Assembly: GCF_900092025.1 (NCBI RefSeq)
Contig: NZ_FLTX01000040.1
Coordinates: 1-64,000 of the forward strand
Source: Xanthomonas bromi
GTDB lineage: Bacteria; Pseudomonadota; Gammaproteobacteria; Xanthomonadales; Xanthomonadaceae
Direction of reading: 5' to 3'
Length of the DNA: 64,000 bases
Part shown: positions 18,763 to 28,122 of the stretch, piece after piece
How the letters are laid out: every line of letters begins with the position of its first letter
How positions within the stretch are numbered: position 1 is the stretch's first letter
Translations under genes and position numbers: made by a program
Notes under the pieces: generated by a model
Seen by the model: the letters and a program-made list of their open reading frames with translations, nothing else
Told to the model about the DNA's origin: nothing
The model's database searches: none

Positions 18763-19574
18763 GCACGCCCTTTCCCATCGACCAGGAACCGCCGCGCGAC
18801 GTGCTTGCCGGCGAATACGTGCTTGGCCTGCTGAGCGCAGAAGAACGTCTGGCCGCCGAACAACGCGTTGCCACCGATGGTCAGTTCGCCCAGGCAGTTC
18901 TGCAGTGGCAGGACCTGTTGGCGCCGCTGCTGGAGGACATCGTGGCGCAGAGGCCACCGGATCACGTGTGGGCCCGCGTGCGCCAGACGCTGGGCTTCGA
19001 CACCCCTGTGCGTGCGGTGCCGTCTGCTGCGCCGGCAGCACCGGTGTGGAACAGCGTGCGGTTCTGGCGCTGGGCCAGCGTCGGTGGCCTGGCCACTGCA
19101 GCGGTGTGCGTGCTCGCCCTGCTCAATGTGCGTACGCCGCAGGCACCGGAGCAGCCGCCGCCGACCGGTGGGGTTGTGCAGTCCCCGGTCACCCCGCCTG
19201 CCACCACCACGCCTGCCGCGACCGGGATCGCAATGACCTCGACCCTGGCCACCGAAGACGGTCGCCCCGGTTATGTGGCCTTGATGGATGCCGACAAGCA
19301 CACCATCACGGTGACACCGCTGGACCGCACCGCCACCGTCGACAAGGTACCGGAGCTGTGGCTCATCACCCCCGATGGCAAGGCACATTCGATGGGCACC
19401 TTCGACGATCAACGCGCACGCCGCGCGCAGATCCCCGATCAGCTGATGCCGATGCTCAGCAACGAGGCGATCTTGGCCGTCACGCTGGAGCCGCCGGGCG
19501 GCGCACCCGGCGGCGTTGCCACCGGCAACGTCGTTGCCAAGGGCGGCATCAGCACGCTGGCAATGGCGCCCTGA
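18759..19574 (+). CDS. anti-sigma factor, RskA family
   Basis: A 271-residue membrane protein. The N-terminal cytoplasmic anti-sigma part (about 1-85) contains LAGEYVLGLLSAEERLAAEQR and a WARVRQTLG helix. One transmembrane segment lies at about 104-125 (ASVGGLATAAVCVLALLNV), followed by a Pro/Thr-rich linker and a periplasmic RskA domain (about 165-271) with VPELWLITPDGKAHSMG. No zinc HxxxCxxC motif of the ChrR type is seen, so it should sense an envelope signal and be released by proteolysis, not by a cupin domain. The start is fixed by the 4-base overlap with the sigma gene. Confidence 0.9.
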   Translation: MSTPFPIDQEPPRDVLAGEYVLGLLSAEERLAAEQRVATDGQFAQAVLQWQDLLAPLLEDIVAQRPPDHVWARVRQTLGFDTPVRAVPSAAPAAPVWNSVRFWRWASVGGLATAAVCVLALLNVRTPQAPEQPPPTGGVVQSPVTPPATTTPAATGIAMTSTLATEDGRPGYVALMDADKHTITVTPLDRTATVDKVPELWLITPDGKAHSMGTFDDQRARRAQIPDQLMPMLSNEAILAVTLEPPGGAPGGVATGNVVAKGGISTLAMAP

Positions 19575-19799
19575 TGCAGCACGCATGACCTCGCTTGCGG
19601 GCGCTTCGCAAGCACGGTTGCTTCGAAAACAGCCTCGTCCGCGCCAGCATTGTCTGGTGCGGATAATGTGTGCGTAGGTGCGCGATTCATTCGCGGCGTC
19701 AAGCGAATCCCACCCGCGCATGCGACGATCAAGCAGCCCGCTGCATCTGTTTGCCGGCAGCGTGCGTACTGGGTCACGACTACATATGGAGAATCACGC

Positions 19800-20798
19800 G
19801 TGCCGAGCACTGGCCTCGACCCTCACTCCACAACGCCACAGCCCACACCCACGCCACCGCGCGGCGGGCTGGCCGCGTGCGTCGGCAACCTGCGTCGCTG
19901 GGTGGATTCGCAAACCGACGAGCCCCTGGACGAAGCACGCGCCGATCGCATCGACTGGCTGCGCGCGCTGCCCTTCATTGCACTGCACCTGGCCTGCCTG
20001 GCGGTATTCTGGGTAGGCGCGTCCTGGTTTGCGGTGGGCATGGCGGTGGCGCTGTACGCGCTGCGCATGTTCGCGCTCACCGGTTTTTATCACCGCTACT
20101 TCTCGCACCGCGCGTTCAAGACCTCGCGGGTGCTGCAATTCGTCTTCGCTGCCATCGGGGCCACCTGCGTGCAGCGCGGGCCGCTGTGGTGGGCGGCGCA
20201 TCATCGCAACCACCATCGGCACACCGACACCGGCCGCGACCCGCATTCGCCGGCGCAGCACGGCTTCTGGTGGAGCCATACCGGCTGGTTCCTGACCCCG
20301 CGTCATTTCCGCACCGATTGGGAAGTGATTCCCGACCTGCGCCGCTTTGCCGAACTGCGCTTTCTGGATCGCTTCGACATCGTGATGCCGGTACTGCTGG
20401 CGCTGGGCCTGTACCTGCTGGGCGACTGGCTGGCGGACGCGGCGCCGGCACTGAAGACCAGCGGCACGCAGTTGCTGCTATGGGGCTTTGTGATTTCCAC
20501 CGTTGCGCTGTTCCATGCCACCTTCACCATCAACTCGCTGGCGCACCGTTTTGGCAGCCGGCGCTTCAACACCCGCGATGACAGCCGCAACAACTGGCTG
20601 CTGGCGCTGCTCACCTTTGGCGAAGGCTGGCACAACAACCACCATTTCTTCCCCGGCTCCGCGCGCCAGGGCTTGCGGTGGTGGGAATACGACATGACCT
20701 GGTACGGACTCACCGCGATGTCGTGGGTGGGGCTGGTGTGGGATCTCAAGCCGATGCCGAAGATGCTGACTCAGCGCGCCGCACGGGTGGCGCGATGA
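19800..20798 (+). CDS. membrane fatty-acid (acyl-CoA type) desaturase
   Basis: A 332-residue di-iron membrane desaturase. The three histidine boxes are visible: [14 protein letters not shown] and HNNHH, with four to five hydrophobic segments arranged as in delta-9 desaturases. It introduces a cis double bond into saturated acyl chains. GTG 19800 was chosen because GGAGA lies eight bases upstream and the sequence before it is low-complexity. It is the first gene of a run of six overlapping ORFs for lipid modification and supplies the unsaturated chains on which the downstream methyltransferases would act. Confidence 0.9.
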   Translation: MPSTGLDPHSTTPQPTPTPPRGGLAACVGNLRRWVDSQTDEPLDEARADRIDWLRALPFIALHLACLAVFWVGASWFAVGMAVALYALRMFALTGFYHRYFSHRAFKTSRVLQFVFAAIGATCVQRGPLWWAAHHRNHHRHTDTGRDPHSPAQHGFWWSHTGWFLTPRHFRTDWEVIPDLRRFAELRFLDRFDIVMPVLLALGLYLLGDWLADAAPALKTSGTQLLLWGFVISTVALFHATFTINSLAHRFGSRRFNTRDDSRNNWLLALLTFGEGWHNNHHFFPGSARQGLRWWEYDMTWYGLTAMSWVGLVWDLKPMPKMLTQRAARVAR

Positions 20799-22045
20799 GC
20801 GAGGGCAGGATTGCCGTGGTCGGCAGCGGAATCGCCGGCCTCGGTGCGGCGTGGCTGTTGTCGCGGCGCTACGAAGTGACCCTGTTCGAGGCAGCCGATT
20901 ATCTGGGCGGGCATACGCACACGCACGACATCCAGCTGGAGGGTCAGCGTTACGCTGTGGACAGCGGCTTCATCGTGTTCAATCCGCAGCATTACCCGCT
21001 GCTCACGCGCATGTTCGCCGAGCTGGACGTGGCTGCGCAGCCAACCACGATGAGCTTTTCGGTACACGATGCGCGCAGCGGGCTCGAATACAACGCCGGT
21101 AGCCTGGGCGGGTTGTTCTGCCAGCGCCGCAATCTGCTCAGCCCGCGCTTCTGGCGCATGCTGGCCGACCTGCGCCGCTTCTATCGGCAGGCACCGGCGG
21201 TGCTGCACAGCGACGAGCGTTTCAGCACGCTGGGCGCGTACCTCCAGCGACACGGCTATTCGCAGGCATTTCGCAACCAGCACCTGGTGCCGATGGCATC
21301 GGCGCTGTGGTCTTCGCCCTCGCAGACCATTCTCGAATTTCCCATGGGCCAACTGATCGGCTTCATGACCAATCACCACATGCTGCAACTCAGCGGTCGC
21401 CCGCAATGGCAGGCGGTGCAAGGCGGCTCCAGCAGCTATGTGCGTGCGCTGCGCCGGCGCTGGCAGGTGGTCGAACGCCTGTCCACGCCGGTACACGCGA
21501 TCCGCCGCACCCCCAATGGGGTGGTGCTGAAGGCATCGGGCTGCGAGGAACATTTCGACCATGTGGTGCTGGCCTGCCATGCCGACGATGCGCTGGCCCT
21601 GCTCAGCGATGCCACGCCGGCCGAACAGCAGATCCTGGGCGGCATCACCTACCAGGACAACGACACCGTGCTGCACACCGACGCCAGCGTGCTGCCGCGC
21701 GACCGTCGCGCCTGGGCAGCATGGAACGCGCACGTGCCGGCCGACCCGGCTGCGGCCTGCACGGTGAGTTACTGGATGAACGCACTGCAGTCGATCACTT
21801 CGCCGAAGCCATTCATCGTCAGCCTCAATCGCGATCACGCCATCGACCCGGGCAAGGTGCTGCGGCGCATGCGCTATCGCCACCCGGTGCAGAACGCGGC
21901 AGCACTGACTGCGCAGACGCGCAAGGCCGAGATCCAGGGCGTGCAGCAGACCTGGTTTGCCGGCGCGGCGTGGGGCTTCGGTTTCCATGAAGACGGCCTG
22001 CGCAGCGGCGTGGATGTCGCCGCTGGCCTGGGAGTGCACTGGTAA
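20795..22045 (+). CDS. FAD-dependent amine-oxidase-type oxidoreductase
   Basis: A 416-residue flavoprotein. The dinucleotide-binding motif [15 protein letters not shown] begins at residue 8, and [13 protein letters not shown] continues the amine oxidase / NAD(P)-binding Rossmann signature. The C-terminal [16 protein letters not shown] closes the FAD fold. Proteins of this group sit with DUF1365 and CFA-synthase-like genes in many bacteria and are implicated in oxidising or desaturating methylated acyl chains (inference). It overlaps the desaturase and the DUF1365 gene (ATGA, then TAATG). Confidence 0.88.
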   Translation: MSEGRIAVVGSGIAGLGAAWLLSRRYEVTLFEAADYLGGHTHTHDIQLEGQRYAVDSGFIVFNPQHYPLLTRMFAELDVAAQPTTMSFSVHDARSGLEYNAGSLGGLFCQRRNLLSPRFWRMLADLRRFYRQAPAVLHSDERFSTLGAYLQRHGYSQAFRNQHLVPMASALWSSPSQTILEFPMGQLIGFMTNHHMLQLSGRPQWQAVQGGSSSYVRALRRRWQVVERLSTPVHAIRRTPNGVVLKASGCEEHFDHVVLACHADDALALLSDATPAEQQILGGITYQDNDTVLHTDASVLPRDRRAWAAWNAHVPADPAAACTVSYWMNALQSITSPKPFIVSLNRDHAIDPGKVLRRMRYRHPVQNAAALTAQTRKAEIQGVQQTWFAGAAWGFGFHEDGLRSGVDVAAGLGVHW

Positions 22046-22929
22046 TGCAGCTGCTGCGCGAAGCCCACACCGACGCGGTGCCGTTGCCCCCTGCCGAGGG
22101 CAGCGGCGCCGGTGGCGTGGCGGGGCCGTTGCGCAGCGCGATCTACACCGGCTGGGTGCGGCATCGCCGATTCATGCCCAAGGCGCTGCACTTCCGCTAT
22201 CGCCTGTTCCTGATGTATCTGGATCTATCCGAGCTGGATCGGGTGTTCGCGCGGCGCTGGTGGTGGTCGGTGGGGCGCGCCAACCTGGCGCAATTCCGGC
22301 GCAGCGATTATCTGGGCGATGCGCGCATTCCCTTGGACCAAGCGGTACGCGACTGCGTGCAGGCGCACACCGGCGAGCGGCCCGAGGGCGCGATTCGGCT
22401 GCTGACGCACCTGCGCTACTTCGGCCACGTGTTCAATCCGGTCAGCTTCTACTATTGCTTCGATCGTCACGACGGCCTGCGCTGGATCGTGGCCGAAATC
22501 ACCAATACGCCCTGGCAACAGCGGCATACCTATGTGCTGCCGGTCGCGCAGGCGCGCACGCATCGCGATGTGCACGCCTGGCGCTTCGACAAGCGTTTCC
22601 ACGTTTCGCCGTTCATGGGCATGCAGCATCGCTACGACTGGCGCTTCAGCGTGCCGGATGCGCAGTTGCGCGTGCACATGGATGTGCTGGACGCCGTCGG
22701 CGACGCTGCCGGCGGTGCCATCGACAACACCGGCACGCGCCGCTTCGACGCCACCCTGGTGCTGCAACGTCGACCGCTTACCGGGCGCAACCTGGCCCGC
22801 ACGTTGCTGGCCTATCCGTTGATGACGATTTGGGTGGTGATTGCCATTCACTGGCAGGCCTTGCGCCTGTGGCTGCGCGGCAATCCTGTCCACAACCACC
22901 CTCACCCGCCTGTGCGAGAACCCCGATGA
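22045..22929 (+). CDS. DUF1365 family protein
   Basis: A 294-residue protein with the DUF1365 signature: AIYTGWVRHRRFMPKAHxF-like start, THLRYFGHVFNPVSFYYC, TNTPWQQRHTYVLP and the FHVSPFMGM box. Conserved His and Tyr residues suggest a metal or redox role, and a C-terminal hydrophobic segment (about 255-275) may anchor it. The biochemical function is unproven; context ties it to membrane fatty-acid modification. Coupled by overlap to both neighbours. Confidence 0.9.
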   Translation: MQLLREAHTDAVPLPPAEGSGAGGVAGPLRSAIYTGWVRHRRFMPKALHFRYRLFLMYLDLSELDRVFARRWWWSVGRANLAQFRRSDYLGDARIPLDQAVRDCVQAHTGERPEGAIRLLTHLRYFGHVFNPVSFYYCFDRHDGLRWIVAEITNTPWQQRHTYVLPVAQARTHRDVHAWRFDKRFHVSPFMGMQHRYDWRFSVPDAQLRVHMDVLDAVGDAAGGAIDNTGTRRFDATLVLQRRPLTGRNLARTLLAYPLMTIWVVIAIHWQALRLWLRGNPVHNHPHPPVREPR

Positions 22930-24221
22930 ACGCCACGTCTGTGCCCGATCACGCTGCGCCGCGCGCGGCCTCCTGGACGGACCGTCTGCTGCGCAAGCGC
23001 CTGCTGGCCACGCTTGGCGAATTGCGCGATGGGCAACTGCAACTGCATGAAGCCGGCACTGTCACCACACTGGGCACGGCCACGGGCGCGGAGGCCTTGC
23101 AGACGCAATTGCGCGTGATCGACCCCGGCTTCTATCGCCAGGCCGCGCTCAATGGCAGCGTCGGTGCGGGCGAGTCGTACATGGACGGGCAGTGGCAGTG
23201 CGATGACCTGGTTGCCTTGATGCGGCTGCTGCTGCGCAACCGCGAGCGGTTGGACGCGATGGAAACCGGCACCGCACGCCTGGGCGGCTGGGCCATGCGC
23301 AGCCTGCATGCGTTTGCGCGCAACACCCGCAGCGGCAGCCGGCGCAACATCGCCGCGCATTACGATCTGGGCAACCCGCTGTTCAAGCTGTTTCTGGACG
23401 AAAACCTGATGTATTCGTCGGCGATCTTCGTCGATGGCGAAGAAGCGCAGGGCGAAGCGGCACTGGAACGTGCGGCCACGCGCAAGCTCGAACGCATCTG
23501 CCAGAAATTGCGCTTGGGTCCACAGCATCATGTGGTGGAAATCGGCACCGGCTGGGGCGGCTTTGCGCTGCATGCCGCACGCGCGCATGGCTGCCGCGTC
23601 ACCACCACCACCATTTCACGCGAACAGTTCGAGCTGGCCACGCAACGCATCGCCGCAGCCGGCTTGAGCGATCGGGTGACGGTGTTGTTGCGCGACTACC
23701 GCGATCTGGAAGGCCGCTTCGACCGCGTGGTGTCGATCGAGATGATCGAGGCGATCGGCCATCAATATCTGGACACGTATTTCGCCAAGGTCGGCAGCCT
23801 GCTGGCCGACGATGGCGAGGCGCTGATCCAGGCCATCACCATCGAAGACCATCGCTACAAACAGGCGCTGCACTCGGTGGACTTCATCAAGCGGCACATC
23901 TTCCCTGGCAGCTTCATTCCTTCGGTGGCGGCGATGACCGGGGCGGCCGCGCGCGCCAGCGATCTGCGCCTGTTCCATCTGGAAGACATCGGCCCGAGCT
24001 ATGCGTTGACCTTGCGTGCGTGGCGGCAGCGCTTCATGGCGCAGTTGCCGCAGGTGCGTGCACTGGGCTACGACGAGCGCTTCATCCGCATGTGGGAGTT
24101 CTATCTGGCCTATTGCGAAGCCGGTTTTCTGGAACGCTCGATCGGCGATGTGCATCTGTGGCTGAGCAAGCCCGGTGCACGCCCGCCGCAGTTCGTGCAC
24201 GGTCTTGCCGGCGACGCATGA
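22926..24221 (+). CDS. CFA-synthase-family methyltransferase (first copy)
   Basis: A 431-residue SAM-dependent methyltransferase of the cyclopropane-fatty-acyl-phospholipid synthase family. The N-terminal lipid-binding domain spans about 15-115. The HYDLGNPLFKLFLDENLMYSSAIF segment is diagnostic. The SAM motif VVEIGTGWGGFA lies near residue 200, and VVSIEMIEAIG contains the catalytic-site Glu. The residue matching the bicarbonate-ligand Cys139 of E. coli CFA synthase appears to be Ser (YSS where E. coli has YSC), so it may methylate without closing a cyclopropane ring (inference). Translationally coupled within the operon. Confidence 0.9.
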   Translation: MNATSVPDHAAPRAASWTDRLLRKRLLATLGELRDGQLQLHEAGTVTTLGTATGAEALQTQLRVIDPGFYRQAALNGSVGAGESYMDGQWQCDDLVALMRLLLRNRERLDAMETGTARLGGWAMRSLHAFARNTRSGSRRNIAAHYDLGNPLFKLFLDENLMYSSAIFVDGEEAQGEAALERAATRKLERICQKLRLGPQHHVVEIGTGWGGFALHAARAHGCRVTTTTISREQFELATQRIAAAGLSDRVTVLLRDYRDLEGRFDRVVSIEMIEAIGHQYLDTYFAKVGSLLADDGEALIQAITIEDHRYKQALHSVDFIKRHIFPGSFIPSVAAMTGAAARASDLRLFHLEDIGPSYALTLRAWRQRFMAQLPQVRALGYDERFIRMWEFYLAYCEAGFLERSIGDVHLWLSKPGARPPQFVHGLAGDA

Positions 24222-24763
24222 AGCAGCTCGGCAACTACCTCGGCCTGCAGGTGCTGTGGCTGGTGGCTGTCAGCGCCGCTGCGCATGCGCGCATCTGGCC
24301 AACGCTGCTGGTGCTGACCGCGTTTGCGCTTTATCAGCTGTGGCCATCGCGCCGCGCGCCGGGCGATATGCAGTTGATGGTCGCAGCGTTGTCGCTGGGG
24401 TTGCTGCTGGACACCACGCTTGCAGCAGGCAATTGGGTCCGCTACGCCGCACCGTGGCCGGGTAGCTTGCTGGCGCCGCCGTGGATCCTGGCATTGTGGC
24501 TGGGCTTTGCGCTCACCCTCAATCATTCCTTGGCGACGGTGATGCAGCGGCCGTGGCTGGCGGTGTCGCTCGGCGCCATCTTCGGGCCGTTTTCGTATTG
24601 GCTGGCGCAACGCAGCTGGCACGCGGTGGAATTTCAATCGCCCTACCTGCACGCCGTGCTTGCCGTGGGCATCGGCTGGGGCGCGGCCTGCGGCGTATTG
24701 TCGCTGTATGCACGCCGGCTGGCGCGACCATTGCCAGAGCACATCACCGGAGAACTGCAATGA
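24218..24763 (+). CDS. DUF2878 family membrane protein
   Basis: A 181-residue integral membrane protein with about six hydrophobic segments. DUF2878 hallmarks are LGLLLDTTLAAGNWVRY and WILALWLGFALTLNHSL in the middle. Function unknown; in other proteobacteria it accompanies CFA-synthase-like genes and ECF sigma factors. It overlaps both flanking genes by 4 bases. Confidence 0.85.
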   Translation: MKQLGNYLGLQVLWLVAVSAAAHARIWPTLLVLTAFALYQLWPSRRAPGDMQLMVAALSLGLLLDTTLAAGNWVRYAAPWPGSLLAPPWILALWLGFALTLNHSLATVMQRPWLAVSLGAIFGPFSYWLAQRSWHAVEFQSPYLHAVLAVGIGWGAACGVLSLYARRLARPLPEHITGELQ

Positions 24764-25542
24764 ATGCCTGGCCGCTGCTGCATGTGGGCGTGTTTGCGAG
24801 CGTGGTGATGGTGATCGGCTGGCTGTGGCAACGTCGCAGTGGCAACGCCGGCCTGGTCGACGTGTTGTGGGCGAGCTGCCTGGCGGTGGCTGCGCCGTAT
24901 TGCGCGTGGATGTCCGATGGCGCAGTGCTGCCGCGCTTACTGGTGGCAGTGCTTGGTGGCGTGTGGGGTGCGCGCCTTGCGCTGCATCTGGGCGTGCGCG
25001 TGTTCGGCGATCCGCACGAAGATGGCCGCTACCGCGCATTGCGCGAGCATTGGAACGGTAGCCAGAGCAAGTTCCTCGGGTTTTTCCTGGCCCAGGCCGT
25101 GGTCGTGGTGCTGTTCGCCGTGCCGTTCCTGGCAGCTGCGAGCAACCCGACTCCTGCCGGGAGCGTGTGGACCGGCGTCGCCATTGCGGTGTGGTTGATT
25201 GCGGTCGGTGGCGAGGCGTTGGCGGACCGGCAGTTGTCGGCGCACAAGGCCGACCCGGCCAATCGTGGCAAGACCTGCCGCACCGGTCTATGGCGGTATT
25301 CGCGCCATCCCAATTATTTTTTCGAGTTCGTGCACTGGTTTGCGTATCTGGCGCTGGCCGTCGGTGCCGGGCCATGGCCGGTGGCGCTATGCGCGCTCGG
25401 CCCGGTGGTGATGTTCGTGTTTCTGTATCGCTTCACCGGCATTCCTTACACCGAGCAGCAAGCGCTGCGCTCGCGTGGCGAGGACTATGCTCGGTACCAG
25501 CGCACCACCAGCGCGTTCTTTCCGCTTCCCCCTTCGTCCTGA
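24760..25542 (+). CDS. DUF1295 (steroid 5-alpha-reductase-like) membrane protein
   Basis: A 260-residue membrane protein with six or seven transmembrane segments and the C-terminal DUF1295 signature GLWRYSRHPNYFFEFVHWFAY followed by FTGIPYTEQQAL. The fold is shared with steroid 5-alpha-reductases and isoprenylcysteine methyltransferases, so a lipid reductase or methyltransferase role is plausible; none is demonstrated. It ends 17 bases before the second methyltransferase. Confidence 0.87.
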   Translation: MNAWPLLHVGVFASVVMVIGWLWQRRSGNAGLVDVLWASCLAVAAPYCAWMSDGAVLPRLLVAVLGGVWGARLALHLGVRVFGDPHEDGRYRALREHWNGSQSKFLGFFLAQAVVVVLFAVPFLAAASNPTPAGSVWTGVAIAVWLIAVGGEALADRQLSAHKADPANRGKTCRTGLWRYSRHPNYFFEFVHWFAYLALAVGAGPWPVALCALGPVVMFVFLYRFTGIPYTEQQALRSRGEDYARYQRTTSAFFPLPPSS

Positions 25543-25559
25543 GTTGCCTGGAGAGTTGC

Positions 25560-26630
25560 ATGTCGACCGTTACCGCCCCGCCCTCCACACAACCCGAAGA
25601 AGCCTTCGCCACCCGGCTCGCCGAATCCGGTGTGCTGCCCGACGCCATCTTGCGCTACGGCATCCGCCGCCTGTGCGCGCAGCGCCTGCGCGATGAGCGC
25701 GGCAACGATGCCGATGCCAACGGAGAACGCCAGCGCGCCTTCATCGACAGCCTGCGGGCCAGCGCGATCGCGATCGAAACCGATGCGGCCAATCGCCAGC
25801 ATTACGAATTACCACCGCAGTTCTTCACCCTGTGCCTGGGCCGCCGGCTCAAGTACAGCAGCTGCTATTGGGACGCCACCACGCCGGATCTGGATGCCGC
25901 CGAAGAACGCATGCTGGCACTGTACGGCGAGCGTGCCGAACTGGCCGATGGCCAGCGCATCCTGGAACTGGGCTGCGGCTGGGGCTCGTTGACCTTGTGG
26001 ATGGCCGAGCGCTATCCGAATGCCAGCATTACTGCAGTGTCCAACTCGCGCCCGCAGCGCGCGCACATTCTTGAGCAGTGCCGCGTGCGAGGGCTGAGCA
26101 ACGTGCAGGTCATCACCGCCGACGTCAACGCGCTGGCACTGCCGCCAGGCAGCTTCGATCGCGTGGTGTCGGTTGAGATGTTCGAGCACATGCGCAACTA
26201 TCGCGAACTGCTGGCACGCGTCGGCAGCTGGCTGGCGTCGGGCGGCAAGGTGTTCGTGCACATTTTCTGCCACCGCGATCTGGCCTACCCGTTCGAAGTG
26301 GCCGGCGAAGACAACTGGATGGGCCGGCATTTCTTCACCGGCGGGCTGATGCCGGCAGCCGATACCTTGTTGCACTTCCAGCAGGACGTGGTGATCGAAC
26401 AACGCTGGGTGCTGTCGGGCGAGCATTACGAAAAGACCGCCAACGCTTGGCTGGACAACCAGGACCGCCACCGCGACCAGATCATGCCGCTGTTGAAGCA
26501 GACCTACGGCGACGACGCCCAGCGTTGGTGGCAGCGCTGGCGCATGTTCTGGCTGGCCTGCGCGGAGTTGTTCGGCTACGACCAGGGCCGCGAATGGGGC
26601 GTGGCGCATTACCGCTTCGTCAAGCGCTGA
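25560..26630 (+). CDS. CFA-synthase-family methyltransferase (second copy)
   Basis: A 356-residue SAM-dependent methyltransferase, shorter at the N-terminus than the first copy and only distantly similar to it. Diagnostic segments: HYELPPQFFTLCLGRRLKYSSCYW, the SAM motif ILELGCGWGSLTLWMAERYP, VVSVEMFEHMRNYRELL and DNWMGRHFFTGGLMPA. The last segments match the unsaturated-fatty-acid methylase subgroup more than canonical CFA synthases. GGAGAG lies before the ATG. Two non-identical methyltransferases would permit mono- and dimethylation of the same chain (inference). Confidence 0.9.
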   Translation: MSTVTAPPSTQPEEAFATRLAESGVLPDAILRYGIRRLCAQRLRDERGNDADANGERQRAFIDSLRASAIAIETDAANRQHYELPPQFFTLCLGRRLKYSSCYWDATTPDLDAAEERMLALYGERAELADGQRILELGCGWGSLTLWMAERYPNASITAVSNSRPQRAHILEQCRVRGLSNVQVITADVNALALPPGSFDRVVSVEMFEHMRNYRELLARVGSWLASGGKVFVHIFCHRDLAYPFEVAGEDNWMGRHFFTGGLMPAADTLLHFQQDVVIEQRWVLSGEHYEKTANAWLDNQDRHRDQIMPLLKQTYGDDAQRWWQRWRMFWLACAELFGYDQGREWGVAHYRFVKR

Positions 26631-26793
26631 TCGCGCGCCGCCAGCATGCGTTGCAGAGATGACTGGCGGCTACCCGCGCACACCGCCTGCATGCATGGCA
26701 TGCGTGACTGCTGCACGGCAGTCGCTTAGCCGCAGCGATGCAGTGCGCGCGATCGCAAGCGCCGCCGATCAAGAGCTGCGATTGCTCGCGCAA

Positions 26794-27141
26794 TCAGCCG
26801 GCCGCCGCGGTGACCACGATTTCCACCTTCCACTCCGGCCGCGCCAGCTTGGCTTCGACGGTGGCACGGGCAGGTGTGAAGCCATGCGGCACCCACTCGT
26901 CCCAGGCCTTGTTCATGCCATCGAAATCGGCGATGTCGGCCAGGTAGATTTCCGCACGCAGGATCTTGGTCTTGTCGCTGGCCGCCAGCGCCAGCAGCTT
27001 GTCGATCTCGCCCAGCACCTGCCGGGTCTGCCCTGTGATTTCTTGGCTGGTGTCCTCGGCAATCTGGCCGGCCAGATAACACACGCCGGCATGGACGGTC
27101 ATTTCGGACATACGCGGACCCGCATCGAATCGCTGCAGCAT
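26794..27141 (-). CDS. RidA/YjgF/Rid family protein
   Basis: A 115-residue Rid-family protein, usually a trimeric enamine/imine deaminase or relative. The pattern GVCYLAGQIAED, GEIDKLLALAASDKTKILRAEIYLADI and PARATVEAKLARPEWKVEIVVTA matches the family ending. The canonical catalytic Arg lies in the PARATVEA segment. AGGAAG before the ATG supports the start. Ten bases separate it from the DUF998 gene, with which it forms a minus-strand pair. The subfamily is not certain. Confidence 0.88.
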   Translation of the reverse strand: MLQRFDAGPRMSEMTVHAGVCYLAGQIAEDTSQEITGQTRQVLGEIDKLLALAASDKTKILRAEIYLADIADFDGMNKAWDEWVPHGFTPARATVEAKLARPEWKVEIVVTAAAG

Positions 27142-27151
27142 TTCGGACTTC

Positions 27152-27859
27152 CTACGGTTGATTGACGCGCGCATTGTCCCGCGAATGCGGCAGGCGTGCA
27201 GCCCCGTCGCGCACGCAGCGCGCCAACAACGTACCCACCCCTACCATCCAGACCACGATCAGCACGGTGGAGATCTTCTGGCTGATGCCCAAGGGCGCGC
27301 CGGTCACGCTGACATGGAACAGCAACACCGCAAACGCCGCCCAGCCCAACCCGAAGGCCACAGGAAAATACGCGCGCCACAGCACATCCCGGCGGAAATA
27401 CCACGACTGCAGCAACACCGCCGCAATCACGCACAGGAACGTCGTATCCGCCGACAGCACATGCACCATCTTGGCCGCTTCCGGGGCCAGCACCGGCATC
27501 CAGCTGTCGCCGATCGAGACCATGCACAAGCCCAGTGCCGCGATCCAGAACAGACCCAGCACGGTGCGGCTGCGCGCGGCCGGCGCCAATGCCGCATACA
27601 ACGCCAACGCCAGCCACGCCATCGTGGCGGCCAACAGGCAGTAGGCGGTGCGCAGCAACAAGCCATACGGGCCGTGCAGATACGCGCTCAGCTGTGCATC
27701 TACCCACCACAGGTCGCGGCGCAGCCATTGCAACACCAGTATCAGCCCGATAAAGGCCAGGCCCGCCATGGCGGCGATGCTGCCGGCGTGGCCGCTCCAG
27801 CGCGGCGGCAGGGCCCCCGCCCGCTGCGCGGAGCTCGAAGAATCGGGTGGATGGCGCAT
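27152..27859 (-). CDS. DUF998-like membrane protein
   Basis: A 235-residue protein with six predicted transmembrane segments. After a polar N-terminus come AAMAGLAFIGLILVLQW, a tryptophan-rich loop, a CMVSIGDSWMP motif and a final KISTVLIVVWMVGVGTLL segment. This resembles DUF998 proteins, whose function is unknown. ATG 27859 was chosen; an in-frame start further upstream would add an Arg/His-rich tail without support. It directly precedes the RidA gene. Confidence 0.7.
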   Translation of the reverse strand: MRHPPDSSSSAQRAGALPPRWSGHAGSIAAMAGLAFIGLILVLQWLRRDLWWVDAQLSAYLHGPYGLLLRTAYCLLAATMAWLALALYAALAPAARSRTVLGLFWIAALGLCMVSIGDSWMPVLAPEAAKMVHVLSADTTFLCVIAAVLLQSWYFRRDVLWRAYFPVAFGLGWAAFAVLLFHVSVTGAPLGISQKISTVLIVVWMVGVGTLLARCVRDGAARLPHSRDNARVNQP

Positions 27860-28122
27860 CAGCAGCCTGTCTGCCTTCCAACTGTCATGGCGGTCCTGTC
27901 GTGTCCGTGCGGCACGGGTATGCGGCTTTGCCCTATGATGCGCGCGGCCGGCCCGCACAGGCACTATGTCGGTAGGATCGAACTACGCGTTCACTGGATG
28001 TGGGCACTGTCGCGATCACGCTACATGCATCTTCGACCCGACCGGCCCATGCACTGCACATGCGCGCGCGGCACACCTCGTGCGTGCACCCTCCTTCCCT
28101 TTCAGCAGATCCCGTTGCCCTC

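Noticed and set aside
19605-19626. Possible PIP box TTCGC ... TTCGA upstream of the desaturase gene
   Set aside because: The spacer is 12 bases, not the 15 of a PIP box, and the operon encodes lipid enzymes, not type III effectors.
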